DNA of 64,000 nt from Salinispirillum sp049115955 (GCA_049115955.1 JAGDZJ010000012.1:62001-126000), one strand, 5' to 3'. Counted from the first letter of the stretch, positions 1-8,388 are shown. Numbers and translations are program-made. Notes: generated by a model from the letters alone, not told the origin.

Positions 1-261
1 TTTCAGGTCTTCTACGGTGATCAACTGCTTGCCATGTAAGGCGGATACGAACGTCAGGCAGGCGTTGAGGGAGCGATAGCGGATGGTGTTATCGGCATTC
101 AGTTCACCCACTACAACGGTGCAAGCACCGCAGTCACCCGAGGCACAACCTTCTTTGGTGCCGGTCTTGCCGCGATGTTCGCGTAGGTAGTTCAGTACCG
201 TTGTGTTGGGGTCGAGATCGCGCTCGGTGCACACCTCTCGGTTGAGTAAAAACTGGATCAC
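1..261 (-). CDS. xdhA: Xanthine dehydrogenase small subunit, N-terminus (partial)
   Basis: The first 87 codons are present; the rest lies beyond the left edge. The translation carries the plant-type [2Fe-2S] signature of the xanthine oxidase family (GCASGDCGACTVV, residues 38-50), followed by NACLTFVSALHGK with the fourth cluster ligand. In the family this subunit passes electrons from the molybdopterin site of XdhB to NAD through iron-sulfur clusters and FAD, oxidising hypoxanthine and xanthine to urate. I start it at GTG (261) because a strong AGGAGG lies about 8 nt upstream and no ATG fits. It follows the glyoxylate genes on the same strand, but 157 bp with two palindromic operators separate it, so it probably has its own promoter. 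Confidence 0.93.
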   Translation of the reverse strand, partial: MIQFLLNREVCTERDLDPNTTVLNYLREHRGKTGTKEGCASGDCGACTVVVGELNADNTIRYRSLNACLTFVSALHGKQLITVEDLK

Positions 262-341
262 AAAAGACCTCCTGACACGGCGATGCTGTGTTGCGTCGCT
301 AAGTATAGTAGTTATTGTAGTTGTTAGATTCTAGCCATTAT

Positions 342-357
342 CTGACCGCTTGGTCAA
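342..357. promoter_or_regulatory. TetR/RutR-type operator upstream of xdhA (site 1)
   Basis: CTGACC-GCTT-GGTCAA is a near-perfect dyad with 6-bp arms and a 4-bp spacer. It matches the TTGACC-N4-GGTCAA layout of operators bound by RutR-like TetR regulators of pyrimidine and purine degradation. It lies 81 bp upstream of the xdhA start and 9 bp from a second copy. Assignment to a particular regulator is inference. Confidence 0.55.
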
Positions 358-365
358 ACAATATG

Positions 366-381
366 TTGACCGATTGGTTAT
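366..381. promoter_or_regulatory. TetR/RutR-type operator upstream of xdhA (site 2)
   Basis: TTGACC-GATT-GGTTAT is the second dyad in the xdhA upstream region. The same 16-bp sequence, differing at one position (TTAACC for TTGACC), occurs in reverse at 6923-6938 in front of glcG. That recurrence supports a shared regulator rather than chance. Confidence 0.55.
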
Positions 382-418
382 GTTTGCTTGGTCGCATGCG
401 CAGTCGCCGCACTAAGGC

Positions 419-1684
419 TTAGCGCACCAGAATGGCACGGAAGTCGTTAACATTGGTAAGGGTTGGCCCAGTAATGATGGAATCATTCAAGGCTGAAAAG
501 AAGCCGTGGCCGTCGTTATTGCTCAGTGCCGCTCGTGCAACGAGCCCCTGCGTTCGTGCACGCTCTAAGGTGTCTGGCGTAATCATGGCTCCTGCTATCT
601 CGGCGACGCCGTCCACGCCGTCGGTATCAGCAGCTAGTGCCCAGACGCCTTGCTGGCCAGCCAGTTCCACCGCCAAGGCGAGCAGAAACTCTACATTGCG
701 CCCGCCGCTGCCGTCGCCGCGCACCGTTACGGTGGTTTCGCCGCCCGACAATATTACGCAGGGCTTGGGTAATGGCTGGTCAAAGGTGCACACTTGCCGC
801 GCTATTCCTGCCATGACACGCCCAACTTCACGCGCCTCACCTTCAATGCTGTCGCCGAGTATCAACGGTGTGATCCCGGCGGCTCGGGCCTTTTCGGCCG
901 CCGCTTCGAGGGATTTTTGCGGTGTGGCGACCAAATGCGTCGTCACATTGCTCAGGCGCTCGTCATCGGGCTTGATGGACTCCCACTGCCCACTCTGCAA
1001 GGCATCACGTACCAGCGCAGGCACCTCGATGCCGTAGCGCTCAATGACTTCCAAGGCGTCAGCACAGGTACTGGGGTCGCCCACGGAAGGGCCTGACGCT
1101 ATCGCGGCTGGGTCGTCGCCTGGCACGTCGGAGATCATCAAGTTAATGACCTTGGCCGGATAACAAACAGCGGCCAAGCGGCCACCTTTGATGGCCGACA
1201 GGTGTCGCCGCACGGTGTTCATTTCATTGATGGTGGCGCCGGAGCGCAGCAAGGCTTGGCTGATGTTTTGTTTGTCGGTCAATGTTAAACCGGGGGCGGG
1301 TAATGGCAACAGTGCCGAACCGCCTCCCGAAATAAGCATGATGACTTGATCATCGGCGCTCAGGCCTTGCACCAGTTCGAGCATGCGCTGCGCCGCCGCC
1401 AGCCCGGCGTCGTCGGGCACCGGATGTGCCGCCTCTACGATCTCAATGTGTTCGCAGGGCACGGCGTAGCCGTAGCGCGTGACGACCAAACCAGATAACT
1501 CACCTTGCCAATGCTGCTCCAGGGCGCGTGCCATGGCGGCTGAGGCTTTACCCGCACCAATCACCAGCGTGCGCCCTTTGACAGGGCTGGGTAGGTAATG
1601 ATGCAGGCAGCGCTCAGGCTGCGCGACCGCCAGGGCGGCATCGAGCAGCTCAGACAGTAAGGTGCGATTTTCTTGGTCGTTCAT
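419..1684 (-). CDS. ttuD: Glycerate 2-kinase / hydroxypyruvate reductase (MOFRL family)
   Basis: A 421-residue protein of the GckA/TtuD family. The N-terminal DUF4147 domain shows VIGAGKASAAMA near residue 45 and a glycine-rich ISGGGSALL loop near 120. The C-terminal MOFRL domain holds LSGGETTVTV and GRNVEFLLALA, then AADTDGVDG. The family phosphorylates D-glycerate to 2-phosphoglycerate, and some members were named hydroxypyruvate reductase. This is the last step of the glyoxylate - tartronate semialdehyde - glycerate route encoded by the genes just upstream on the same strand. A terminator-like hairpin lies between it and glxR, so its expression may be lower than that of the upstream genes. 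Kinase is preferred over reductase because of the MOFRL fold and the context. Confidence 0.9.
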   Translation of the reverse strand: MNDQENRTLLSELLDAALAVAQPERCLHHYLPSPVKGRTLVIGAGKASAAMARALEQHWQGELSGLVVTRYGYAVPCEHIEIVEAAHPVPDDAGLAAAQRMLELVQGLSADDQVIMLISGGGSALLPLPAPGLTLTDKQNISQALLRSGATINEMNTVRRHLSAIKGGRLAAVCYPAKVINLMISDVPGDDPAAIASGPSVGDPSTCADALEVIERYGIEVPALVRDALQSGQWESIKPDDERLSNVTTHLVATPQKSLEAAAEKARAAGITPLILGDSIEGEAREVGRVMAGIARQVCTFDQPLPKPCVILSGGETTVTVRGDGSGGRNVEFLLALAVELAGQQGVWALAADTDGVDGVAEIAGAMITPDTLERARTQGLVARAALSNNDGHGFFSALNDSIITGPTLTNVNDFRAILVR

Positions 1685-1701
1685 AGGTCACCTGTTTCAC
1701 G

Positions 1702-1727
1702 AATAAAAAACGGTGTGTTGCCACACC
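1702..1727 (-). terminator. Intrinsic terminator or attenuator between glxR and ttuD
   Basis: Read on the minus strand, GGTGTG-GCAA-CACACC (1727-1712) forms a perfect 6-bp stem with a tetraloop. It is followed after one G by a TTTTTT run. The stem is short but the U-tract is good. It sits inside the glyoxylate operon, about 18 nt before the ttuD start codon, so partial termination is the likely outcome. Confidence 0.5.
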
Positions 1728-1747
1728 TAATAGGCCTTGGGCATCCC

Positions 1748-2635
1748 TTAGCTCTGACCCAACTCGTGTTGGGCCATCAATTCCAGTGCTTTCACCATGC
1801 CAGAATGATCCCACTGGCTGCCGCCTTGGGCTTCGCAAGTGTTGAACAAGGCCTGCGCTGTCGCAGTATTGGGCAGGGAAACGCCTAATTGACGAGCCGC
1901 AGTCAGGGCCAAGTTCAAGTCTTTCTGGTGCAGTGCAATGCGGAAGCCGGGTTCAAAATTGCGCGAAACCATGCGCTCGCCGTGCACTTCTAAAATACGT
2001 GACGCAGCGAAACCACCCATTAAGGCTTCGCGTACTCGTGCTGGATCGGCTCCGGCTTTGCTGGCGAATACGAGCGCTTCACCCACCGCCTCAATGGTCA
2101 ACGCCACAATGATCTGGTTGGCGACTTTGCAGGTCTGACCTGCACCAGAGTCGCCCACCAGAGTGATGTTTTTGCCCATCAGTGCCAAAATTGGGCGCAC
2201 GCGTTCGAATACTTCGGGCTTGCCGCCAACCATAATAGACAGAGTAGCAGCTTTCGCGCCAACGTCGCCGCCTGACACGGGGGCATCCACGTAATCACAG
2301 TCGAGCGCTTCGATGCGCTGAGCAAACTCCTTGGTCGCTACGGGACTGATGGAGCTCATATCGATGACGGTTTTGCCCGCGCTTAAACCGGCTGCCACAC
2401 CCTGCTCACTGAACAGCGCCGCTTCAACGTCCGGGGTATCTGGTACCATCAAGATGATGATGTCTGATTGCTCAGCGACTTCGGCAGCACTGGCGCAGCC
2501 ATGCGCGCCAGCTTCGAGCAAACTGGCCGGGACATCGCCCAGCGTAAAGGCGTTGATGTGGTGGCCGCCGTTGATGATGTGTTGTGCCATGGGCGTGCCC
2601 ATGATGCCCAAGCCTATGAATCCTATGTTAGCCAT
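1748..2635 (-). CDS. glxR: 2-hydroxy-3-oxopropionate (tartronate semialdehyde) reductase
   Basis: A 295-residue beta-hydroxyacid dehydrogenase. The N-terminal Rossmann motif GFIGLGIMGTPMA binds NAD(P)H. DAPVSGGDVGA (about residue 120) is the substrate loop, and GAGQTCKVANQ (about 170) carries the catalytic lysine. GlxR/GarR reduces tartronate semialdehyde to D-glycerate. Gcl and Hyi encoded directly upstream provide that substrate, which fixes the role better than sequence alone. AGAGG lies 9 nt before the ATG, the same spacing style as gcl. Other family members (3-hydroxyisobutyrate dehydrogenase) look similar, but the context argues against them. Confidence 0.94.
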   Translation of the reverse strand: MANIGFIGLGIMGTPMAQHIINGGHHINAFTLGDVPASLLEAGAHGCASAAEVAEQSDIIILMVPDTPDVEAALFSEQGVAAGLSAGKTVIDMSSISPVATKEFAQRIEALDCDYVDAPVSGGDVGAKAATLSIMVGGKPEVFERVRPILALMGKNITLVGDSGAGQTCKVANQIIVALTIEAVGEALVFASKAGADPARVREALMGGFAASRILEVHGERMVSRNFEPGFRIALHQKDLNLALTAARQLGVSLPNTATAQALFNTCEAQGGSQWDHSGMVKALELMAQHELGQS

Positions 2636-2718
2636 GATAATTACCTCTTGGTGGTCGCTGGCGGACCCGATCTCCGACCGGTTCCACCCTGTGTTTTAGG
2701 GGATTAAAGTGTGTCAGG

Positions 2719-3498
2719 TTAGCCGTTCAGTGCGGCGCGCCAGTCCAGTCCGTCGCTGGTCAAGCCGGCGGGTTTATATTCACAACCGATCCAGCCCTGA
2801 TAGCCCATGCGCGTTAAGGCCTGGAACAGCCAGCGGTAGTTAATTTCACCCGTGCCGGGTTCGTGCCGGCCGGGATTGTCCGCCACCTGAATGTGTGCAA
2901 TCTGTGGCAGGTACTGTTCAATGGTTGCCGCCAGTTCGCCTTCCATCCGTTGCGCGTGGTAGACGTCGTACTGAATAAACAGATTGCTGCTGCCCACCGC
3001 GTCCAACACGCTTTTCGCCTGCCGTGTGTAGTTCAAAAAGAAGCCGGGAATATCAAAGTGGTTGATCGGCTCGATCAGCAATCGAATTTCCTCGGCCGCT
3101 AACGCATCGGCAGCAAAGCGCAGGTTGTCGACGAAGGTTTGCTCCACGCGGTCAAAGGGCACTGCGTCTGGGGCAATACCGGCCAAGCAGTTCACCTGCG
3201 AGCAGTTGAGTGCCTTGGCGTAGGCAATAGCTTGCCCGACGCCGTCACGGAATTCGCTGATGCGATCGGGGTGGCAAGCGATGCCGCGCTCACCCGCCGC
3301 CCAATTGCCCGCTGGGAGGTTGTGCAATACCTGTTTCAATTGGTGCTCGGCTAACAGGTCTTGCAGTTGGTTAACCGGATAGTCGTACGGAAACAGGTAT
3401 TCGACGCCGGTAAATCCAGCTTTGGCGGCGGCGGCAAAACGTTCCGTGAAGTCTTGCTCGGTAAACAGCATGCTCAGGTTGGCAGCAAATTTTTGCAT
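2719..3498 (-). CDS. hyi: Hydroxypyruvate isomerase
   Basis: A 259-residue TIM-barrel of the xylose-isomerase-like family. Recognisable blocks are AAKAGFTGVEYLFPY near the N-terminus, LLIEPINHFDIPGFFLN with a metal-binding glutamate, and HIQVADNPGRHEPGTGEINY toward the C-terminus. It interconverts hydroxypyruvate and tartronate semialdehyde. A longer reading from 3513 (MEDTI) is open. I choose the inner ATG at 3498 because GGAGG lies 9 nt upstream of it and the protein then begins as Hyi proteins usually do. It lies 33 bp downstream of gcl and belongs to the same operon. Confidence 0.93.
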   Translation of the reverse strand: MQKFAANLSMLFTEQDFTERFAAAAKAGFTGVEYLFPYDYPVNQLQDLLAEHQLKQVLHNLPAGNWAAGERGIACHPDRISEFRDGVGQAIAYAKALNCSQVNCLAGIAPDAVPFDRVEQTFVDNLRFAADALAAEEIRLLIEPINHFDIPGFFLNYTRQAKSVLDAVGSSNLFIQYDVYHAQRMEGELAATIEQYLPQIAHIQVADNPGRHEPGTGEINYRWLFQALTRMGYQGWIGCEYKPAGLTSDGLDWRAALNG

Positions 3499-3531
3499 GA
3501 TTGTGTCCTCCATCAGTGTCTGTCGCTTTAC

Positions 3532-5322
3532 TTATTGCTTCGCGGCCAGGGCCGTAGGGGCATCTTCAAAGCTCAGCGCTAACGCCTCGAATTCGTTGAT
3601 GTTGTCCAATTCGGTGCCCATGGCGATATTGGTCACCCGTTCCAGAATCACCTCGATAACCACCGGTACTTGGTACTCGGCCATCCAGGCTTCTGCCTGT
3701 TCGATGGCCGGGGCCAGCTCTTCTTGGCGCCGAACGCGAATGGCCTTGCAGCCTAAACCCTCGACCACGGTGATATGCTCTACACCGTAGTGCGCGGTTT
3801 GTTCAGCCGCAGTGCCGGGGGCATTGATGTTGTCGAACGCCAGTTGTACGCAGTAGTCCATGTCGAGGCCGCGCTGGGCTTGACGAATCAACCCGAGGTA
3901 CGCATTGTTCACCACCATGTGAATGTATGGCAGCTTGAACTGCGCGCCGACGGCCAACTCTTCGATCATGAACTGGAAGTCGTAGTCACCGGATATCGCA
4001 ACGATACGGCGGTCCGGGTCAGCGGCCCGAACACCCAGCGCAGCGGGAACGGTCCAACCCAGTGGTCCCGCTTGCCCACAATTGATCCAGTGTCGCGGCT
4101 TGTAGACGTGCAAAAACTGCGCGGCAGCAATTTGCGACAGGCCGATGGTGCTGACATAGCAGGTGTCCTGCCCAAAGGCGCGGTTCATGCACTGATACAC
4201 GCGCTGTGGCTTCATTGGCACGTCATCAAAATTGGTCTTGCGCAGCAGTGTTTTTTTACGCTCCTGGCACTCGGCAGCCCACGCGGAGTGGTCTGCCAGC
4301 TGGCCCGCACTCTTTAGGTCAGTGGCGACGGCCAGCAGTTGCTCTAGCGCGGCACCCGCATCGGACACGATGCCGAAGTCCGGGTTAAAAACGCGGCCAA
4401 TTTGCGTTGGCTCTATGTCAATATGGACAAAGGTACGCTCGGCGGTATAGGCCTCTACGGATCCAGTGTGACGATTCGCCCAGCGGTTACCGATGCCCAT
4501 AATGAAGTCGGACGCCAGTACCGTTGCATTGCCATAACGGTGGCTGGTTTGCAGCCCCGCCATGCCTGCCATCAGAGGATGGTCATCTGGAAGCGTTCCC
4601 CAGCCCATCAAGGTGGGTACAACCGGCACGCCAGTGAGTTCAGCAAAACGCACCAACAAGTCGGAAGCGTCAGCATTGATGATGCCTCCCCCGGCGACAA
4701 GGAGTGGGCACTCAGCGGCATTCAGCATCGCCATGGCCCTCTCAGCCTGCTTACGAGTGGCTGCTGGTTTGTAAGCCGGCAGAGGCTCATAGGTATCAAT
4801 GTCGAATTCGATTTCGGCCAGTTGCACGTCCACCGGCAAGTCGATCAGCACCGGGCCGGGGCGACCTGAGCGCATAATATGGAACGCTTGCTGAAATACG
4901 CGCGGCACGAGACCAGGCTCACGCACGGTAACGGCCCACTTGGTTACGGGTTTGGCAATGGATTCGATATCGACCGCCTGAAAATCCTCTTTGTACAAGC
5001 GCGCGCGTGGTGCTTGCCCGGTGATGCACAGAATAGGGATGGAATCCGCAGCGGCTGAATACAGACCGGTGATCATATCCGTACCGGCGGGACCAGAGGT
5101 GCCAATGCACACCCCGATGTTACCTGCTTTGGCGCGGGTGTAGCCCTCGGCCATGTGCGAAGCACCTTCAACGTGACGGCCTAAAATGTGCTGAATTTCA
5201 CCATTGTTTTTCAGTGCGGAATAGAACGGATTAATGGCCGCGCCCGGAATGCCGAACACGGTGTTTATACCTTCTTTGCGGAGTACAGCGACGGCTGCAT
5301 CAACGGCACGCATACGAGCCAT
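3532..5322 (-). CDS. gcl: Glyoxylate carboligase (tartronate-semialdehyde synthase)
   Basis: A 596-residue thiamine-diphosphate enzyme that condenses two glyoxylates into tartronate semialdehyde and CO2. The N-terminal pyrimidine-binding domain begins MARMRAVDAAVAVLRKEG and contains GIPGAAINPFY. The central FAD-fold domain and the C-terminal GDYDFQFMIEELAVGAQ block (ThDP/Mg site, about residue 440) follow. The open frame extends to 5385, but ATG 5322 has AGAGG 8 nt upstream and gives the normal family N-terminus. First gene of the minus-strand operon gcl-hyi-glxR-ttuD, divergent from a LysR regulator with an operator-like dyad between them. Confidence 0.96.
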   Translation of the reverse strand: MARMRAVDAAVAVLRKEGINTVFGIPGAAINPFYSALKNNGEIQHILGRHVEGASHMAEGYTRAKAGNIGVCIGTSGPAGTDMITGLYSAAADSIPILCITGQAPRARLYKEDFQAVDIESIAKPVTKWAVTVREPGLVPRVFQQAFHIMRSGRPGPVLIDLPVDVQLAEIEFDIDTYEPLPAYKPAATRKQAERAMAMLNAAECPLLVAGGGIINADASDLLVRFAELTGVPVVPTLMGWGTLPDDHPLMAGMAGLQTSHRYGNATVLASDFIMGIGNRWANRHTGSVEAYTAERTFVHIDIEPTQIGRVFNPDFGIVSDAGAALEQLLAVATDLKSAGQLADHSAWAAECQERKKTLLRKTNFDDVPMKPQRVYQCMNRAFGQDTCYVSTIGLSQIAAAQFLHVYKPRHWINCGQAGPLGWTVPAALGVRAADPDRRIVAISGDYDFQFMIEELAVGAQFKLPYIHMVVNNAYLGLIRQAQRGLDMDYCVQLAFDNINAPGTAAEQTAHYGVEHITVVEGLGCKAIRVRRQEELAPAIEQAEAWMAEYQVPVVIEVILERVTNIAMGTELDNINEFEALALSFEDAPTALAAKQ

Positions 5323-5429
5323 GGGTAATACCTCTTGGAGTGTGTGAGTCTCATGCTCGGAATCATGAGTGGTTGCGCCTAGCATAAATAACGCTTATAA
5401 CTGGGTGAATAGCAGCTTTATCCCTTCTG

Positions 5430-5448
5430 TCGATACTTTTTGTATCGA
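5430..5448. promoter_or_regulatory. LysR-type operator between gcl and its regulator
   Basis: TCGATAC-TTTTT-GTATCGA is a perfect 7-bp dyad with an AT-rich 5-bp core. It contains ATAC-N5-GTAT, the T-N11-A form typical of LysR boxes. It starts 20 bp upstream of the lysR start codon and 108 bp from the gcl start, as expected for autoregulation plus activation of a divergent operon. A 12/13 match to its core is found at 7020-7032. Confidence 0.65.
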
Positions 5449-5467
5449 ATGCTTCCAGAGGAGCCTC

Positions 5468-6379
5468 ATGGACCGCTACACCGAAATTAAAAGCTTTGCC
5501 TTGGTAGCAGAGCAGGGCAGTTTTGCCGCCGCAGCGTTGGTTGAAGGCGTTACTCCAGTGGTCATGGGGCGTCGTTTAGACGCCTTGGAACGGCGCTTAG
5601 GCGTTAAGTTGATGCACCGCTCGACCCGTGGGTTGAAATTGACCGATCTGGGCGAGCAGTTTCTGGACGGTGTGCAGACACTGTTGCAAGAGTTTGACAG
5701 CGTTGAATCCGGCATTACTGCTGACCGTAATACGGTGCGTGGGCATCTCGTAGTGTCGGCCCCTGCGGCTTTTGGCCGGCGTCATGTTGCGCCGCACGGA
5801 CCCGATTTTCAGTCCCGTTTTCCAGAGCTAAAAATCTCCTTCAATCTGACCGACAGCGTGGTCGACTTGGTGCGCGAAGGCTACGACATGGCGATTCGCA
5901 TCGGCGAAGTCACCGACCCCAACTATGTCGCCGCCAAGCTGTATCCGAATCGCCGAGTACTGTGCGCCACGCCAGAATATTTTGAACGACATGGCCAGCC
6001 CACTGCGCTGGAAGAGCTGGCGCAGCACAATTGTTTGGCGTTCAATCTGCAAGGCGGGCAGCAACGCGGCTGGACCTTCATGCGCGACGGCAAGCTGGTC
6101 GGCGTGCGTGTCGGCGGTAATCTGGATTGCAACGACGGCGAACTGCTGTACGACTGGGCCAAGCAAGGTTTAGGCATAGGCTGGCGCTCGACATGGGAAA
6201 TTCAAGGTGAATTACGCCGTGGCGAGCTGGTGACCGTGCTTGACGAGTTCGCGGTGCCGTCATACGACATTCAGGCGATTTACCCGCAGCAACGCTTCCT
6301 GCCAGCCAAGGTACGTTTCTTCATTGACTATCTGAAGGCGCTGTATAACCAGCCCGGCTATTGGGACGATGGTAAGTAG
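5468..6379 (+). CDS. LysR-family transcriptional regulator of the glyoxylate operon
   Basis: A 303-residue LysR protein. The N-terminal winged helix-turn-helix reads SFAAAALVEGVTPVVMGRRLDAL with the usual linker LGVKLMHRSTRGLKLTDLG. The rest is the periplasmic-binding-like effector domain (APAAFGRRH, VDLVREGYDMAIRIG). The open frame begins at 5369, but ATG 5468 is preceded by GAGGAG and starts the canonical helix. It is divergent from gcl, and the LysR-type dyad sits between them. Glyoxylate or a purine-derived metabolite is the plausible inducer, which is inference. The HTH is slightly unusual in having V-E-G-V-T-P where many paralogues have L-x-V-S-Q/P-S. Confidence 0.92.
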   Translation: MDRYTEIKSFALVAEQGSFAAAALVEGVTPVVMGRRLDALERRLGVKLMHRSTRGLKLTDLGEQFLDGVQTLLQEFDSVESGITADRNTVRGHLVVSAPAAFGRRHVAPHGPDFQSRFPELKISFNLTDSVVDLVREGYDMAIRIGEVTDPNYVAAKLYPNRRVLCATPEYFERHGQPTALEELAQHNCLAFNLQGGQQRGWTFMRDGKLVGVRVGGNLDCNDGELLYDWAKQGLGIGWRSTWEIQGELRRGELVTVLDEFAVPSYDIQAIYPQQRFLPAKVRFFIDYLKALYNQPGYWDDGK

Positions 6380-6429
6380 ACGCGCTAGACGACTGCACCC
6401 GTGATGGCAAGGCGTGCTCCTATCAGTGG

Positions 6430-6846
6430 TTAAGCCATTGCCGCCGTCAATGCAGCGATTCCCGCCCGCGCCACCTGCGCGTCTTGTTCCGGTCGTACCC
6501 CAGACACGCCAATGGCCGCAGCGACTTGCCCGGTGACGAAAATAGGGAGGCCGCCTTCTAGGGTGGCGGAAATCTGCGGTGCAGATAAGAACGCGAAACG
6601 TCCCTGATTGATCATGTCCTCGTACACTTTGGTTTCCCGGCGTCCCAGTGCGGCGGTGCGTGCTTTCTCAGTGGCGACATAGGCGCTGAGAGCAGGGCAA
6701 CCGTCCATGCGTTGCATCGCTAATAAGTGTCCTCCGTCGTCGACAATGGCAATAGTTACCGGCCAATTGTGGCGGTACGCTTCGGCGGTTGCGCCCGCCA
6801 GTATGTCGCGCGCGTCAGTCAATGACAGAACCTGTTTGCTGTGCAT
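6430..6846 (-). CDS. glcG: GlcG/HbpS-family protein
   Basis: A 138-residue single-domain protein of the GlcG/HbpS (PF03928) family. AIVDDGGHLLAMQRMDG sits near residue 35, followed by KARTAALGRRE, and GGLPIFV-x5-AAAIGVSG in the second half. Family members occur in glycolate, propanediol and purine catabolic clusters, and some bind haem or short-chain compounds. The molecular role of GlcG in glyoxylate metabolism is unknown. It is convergent with the LysR gene. Its own upstream region has one of the TetR-type operators also found before xdhA, linking it to the same regulon. Confidence 0.88.
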   Translation of the reverse strand: MHSKQVLSLTDARDILAGATAEAYRHNWPVTIAIVDDGGHLLAMQRMDGCPALSAYVATEKARTAALGRRETKVYEDMINQGRFAFLSAPQISATLEGGLPIFVTGQVAAAIGVSGVRPEQDAQVARAGIAALTAAMA

Positions 6847-6922
6847 AGTATGCTCCTGCTGAGGTGTTCGAAGAGGATGATTTGGGCATGCTAATGCGAT
6901 TTTATGTCACTTTTCAACAAAT

Positions 6923-6938
6923 ATAACCAATCGGTTAA
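6923..6938. promoter_or_regulatory. TetR-type operator upstream of glcG
   Basis: ATAACC-AATC-GGTTAA reads in reverse as TTAACC-GATT-GGTTAT, 15 of 16 identical to the site at 366-381 before xdhA. The inner TAACC-N4-GGTTA is a perfect palindrome. It lies 77 bp upstream of glcG. Confidence 0.55.
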
Positions 6939-7019
6939 TATTATCATTCATTAATCTCAGGCTAAAAATAAGCTAATTCAATGAGTTAAGTGCTATTAAT
7001 ATAACCATATGGACAGAAT

Positions 7020-7032
7020 ATACTTTTAGTAT
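7020..7032. promoter_or_regulatory. Second copy of the LysR operator core
   Basis: ATACT-TTT-AGTAT differs at a single position from the core ATACTTTTTGTAT at 5433-5445 in the gcl/lysR region. It is a dyad in its own right. It lies 133 bp upstream of the MFS gene and 174 bp upstream of glcG, so either could be the target. Confidence 0.4.
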
Positions 7033-7164
7033 GCTTTAGAGCTGCTTAAGGTTGAGTTGGTGTGTTTGGGCTGATCACTGTTCAATGTAAGTATCTCAGA
7101 GATGCCTTGTAACAGAACGGTCAATGCCTTAATTTGGGGCGCTGCAGTTATATGAGGTTTTGCT

Positions 7165-8388
7165 GTGACTCTAGATCGACGCTTTTTTCTGACGGTGTTT
7201 CTGCCTTTTGCTCTGGGTTATTACCTGTCTTTCTTTTTCCGCATCGTTAATGGCGTGATTGCCGAACCCGTCGCATTGGAACTGGGTATTGGCCCGGCTA
7301 GTTTGGGTTGGATCGGCAGTGCTTATTTCCTGTTTTTTGCCGCCGCGCAGTTACCGTTAGGCGTCCTGCTAGACCGCTATGACACACGGAACGTGGCCTC
7401 GCTGATCCTCTTGATTGCCGCTGCCGGGGCGCTGGTGTTCGCCTTTGCGCAAACGCCGTTTATGTTGTGGTTGGGTCGTGGTCTGATTGGTTTAGGTGTG
7501 TCAGCCTGTTTGATGGCAGCGTTTCGCGCCTACGTCGCCCTGTTACCCGCGGACAAGCTGCCGCTGGTGAATGGCTTGCAGTTGGCCTTCGGTGGCCTAG
7601 GTGCGATTACCGCGACGGCGCCGGTGGAACTTCTGCTGCCCTTGATTGGTTGGCGAGGCCTGTTTATCGGCTTAGCCGGACTGACCGTGCTGATCGCCCT
7701 ACTGGTGAGGTTACGTGTCCCGCCCATTATTCAACACGACGGCCCTAAAGCGGCCTTGGGCGAGCAGATTCGCGGCAGTCTTTCCGTGTTTGCCAGTCCT
7801 ATCTTTCTGCGCGTCGCGCCTGCCAGTGTATTGAACCAGGCCATCTTTATTGCCATGCTGGGCTTGTGGGCTGCCGTTTGGTTGCGCGAAGTTGAACAGC
7901 TCACACCGGGCAGTTCGGCCGACTTGCTGTTCTGGTCAGCAACCGGCATGGCCTTGGGTTATATGACGCTGGGGGGGCTTTCTTCGTGGCTGTTGAAGTA
8001 CCGCATCGCCACCGGTCAGGTCGCACTATTTTGTATGACGCTGTTTTTTGTCGCTTTGTTGCTACTGATTTTTCGTGCCCCGGTACAGGATATACCGTTG
8101 TGGTTTTTGCTGGGCTATTTTGGATCTTCAGGCTCGTTGATGTACGCGGCTTTAACCAAGCAGTTTCCCATTGAGCTGGCGGGGCGGGTCAATACGGCGC
8201 TGAACTTGCTGTTGTTCGTCTGTGCCTTTCTATTGCAATGGGTGATGGGCTTGGTGGTGGGCTTGTGGGAGCCAGATACTCTAGGCCACTACCCTGTGGT
8301 GGCGTATCAAACCAGCTTCGCCATTTGTGCTGTGGCGCAAGGCCTGTCGTTGCTGTGGTTTAAATTCTGGCGGCGTAATCGTACGTAG
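7165..8388 (+). CDS. MFS transporter
   Basis: A 407-residue major facilitator with about 12 hydrophobic segments. LGVLLDRYDTRN between TM2 and TM3 is the MFS loop signature (G-x3-D-R-x-[ST]-R type). The N-terminus FFLTVFLPFALGYYLSFFFR begins directly with TM1. The start is GTG at 7165 with GAGG 10 nt upstream; an ATG at 7152 is out of frame. The substrate cannot be read from sequence. Proximity to glcG and to a gcl-type LysR site raises the possibility of an organic acid or ureide substrate, which is inference only. Confidence 0.88.
   Translation: MTLDRRFFLTVFLPFALGYYLSFFFRIVNGVIAEPVALELGIGPASLGWIGSAYFLFFAAAQLPLGVLLDRYDTRNVASLILLIAAAGALVFAFAQTPFMLWLGRGLIGLGVSACLMAAFRAYVALLPADKLPLVNGLQLAFGGLGAITATAPVELLLPLIGWRGLFIGLAGLTVLIALLVRLRVPPIIQHDGPKAALGEQIRGSLSVFASPIFLRVAPASVLNQAIFIAMLGLWAAVWLREVEQLTPGSSADLLFWSATGMALGYMTLGGLSSWLLKYRIATGQVALFCMTLFFVALLLLIFRAPVQDIPLWFLLGYFGSSGSLMYAALTKQFPIELAGRVNTALNLLLFVCAFLLQWVMGLVVGLWEPDTLGHYPVVAYQTSFAICAVAQGLSLLWFKFWRRNRT

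Larger units (their letters stand above)
6847..7164. other. 318-bp intergenic region between glcG and an MFS gene
   Basis: A notably AT-rich divergent promoter region. It contains the TetR-type dyad at 6923-6938, close to glcG, and the LysR-core-like ATACT-TTT-AGTAT at 7020-7032. I see no open frame or RNA gene. The two sites make it a probable control region for both flanking genes. Confidence 0.6.

Noticed and set aside
432..1037. Long plus-strand open frame opposite ttuD (201 codons)
   Set aside because: It lies entirely antisense to a clearly conserved glycerate kinase, has no ribosome site and a composition typical of a shadow frame.
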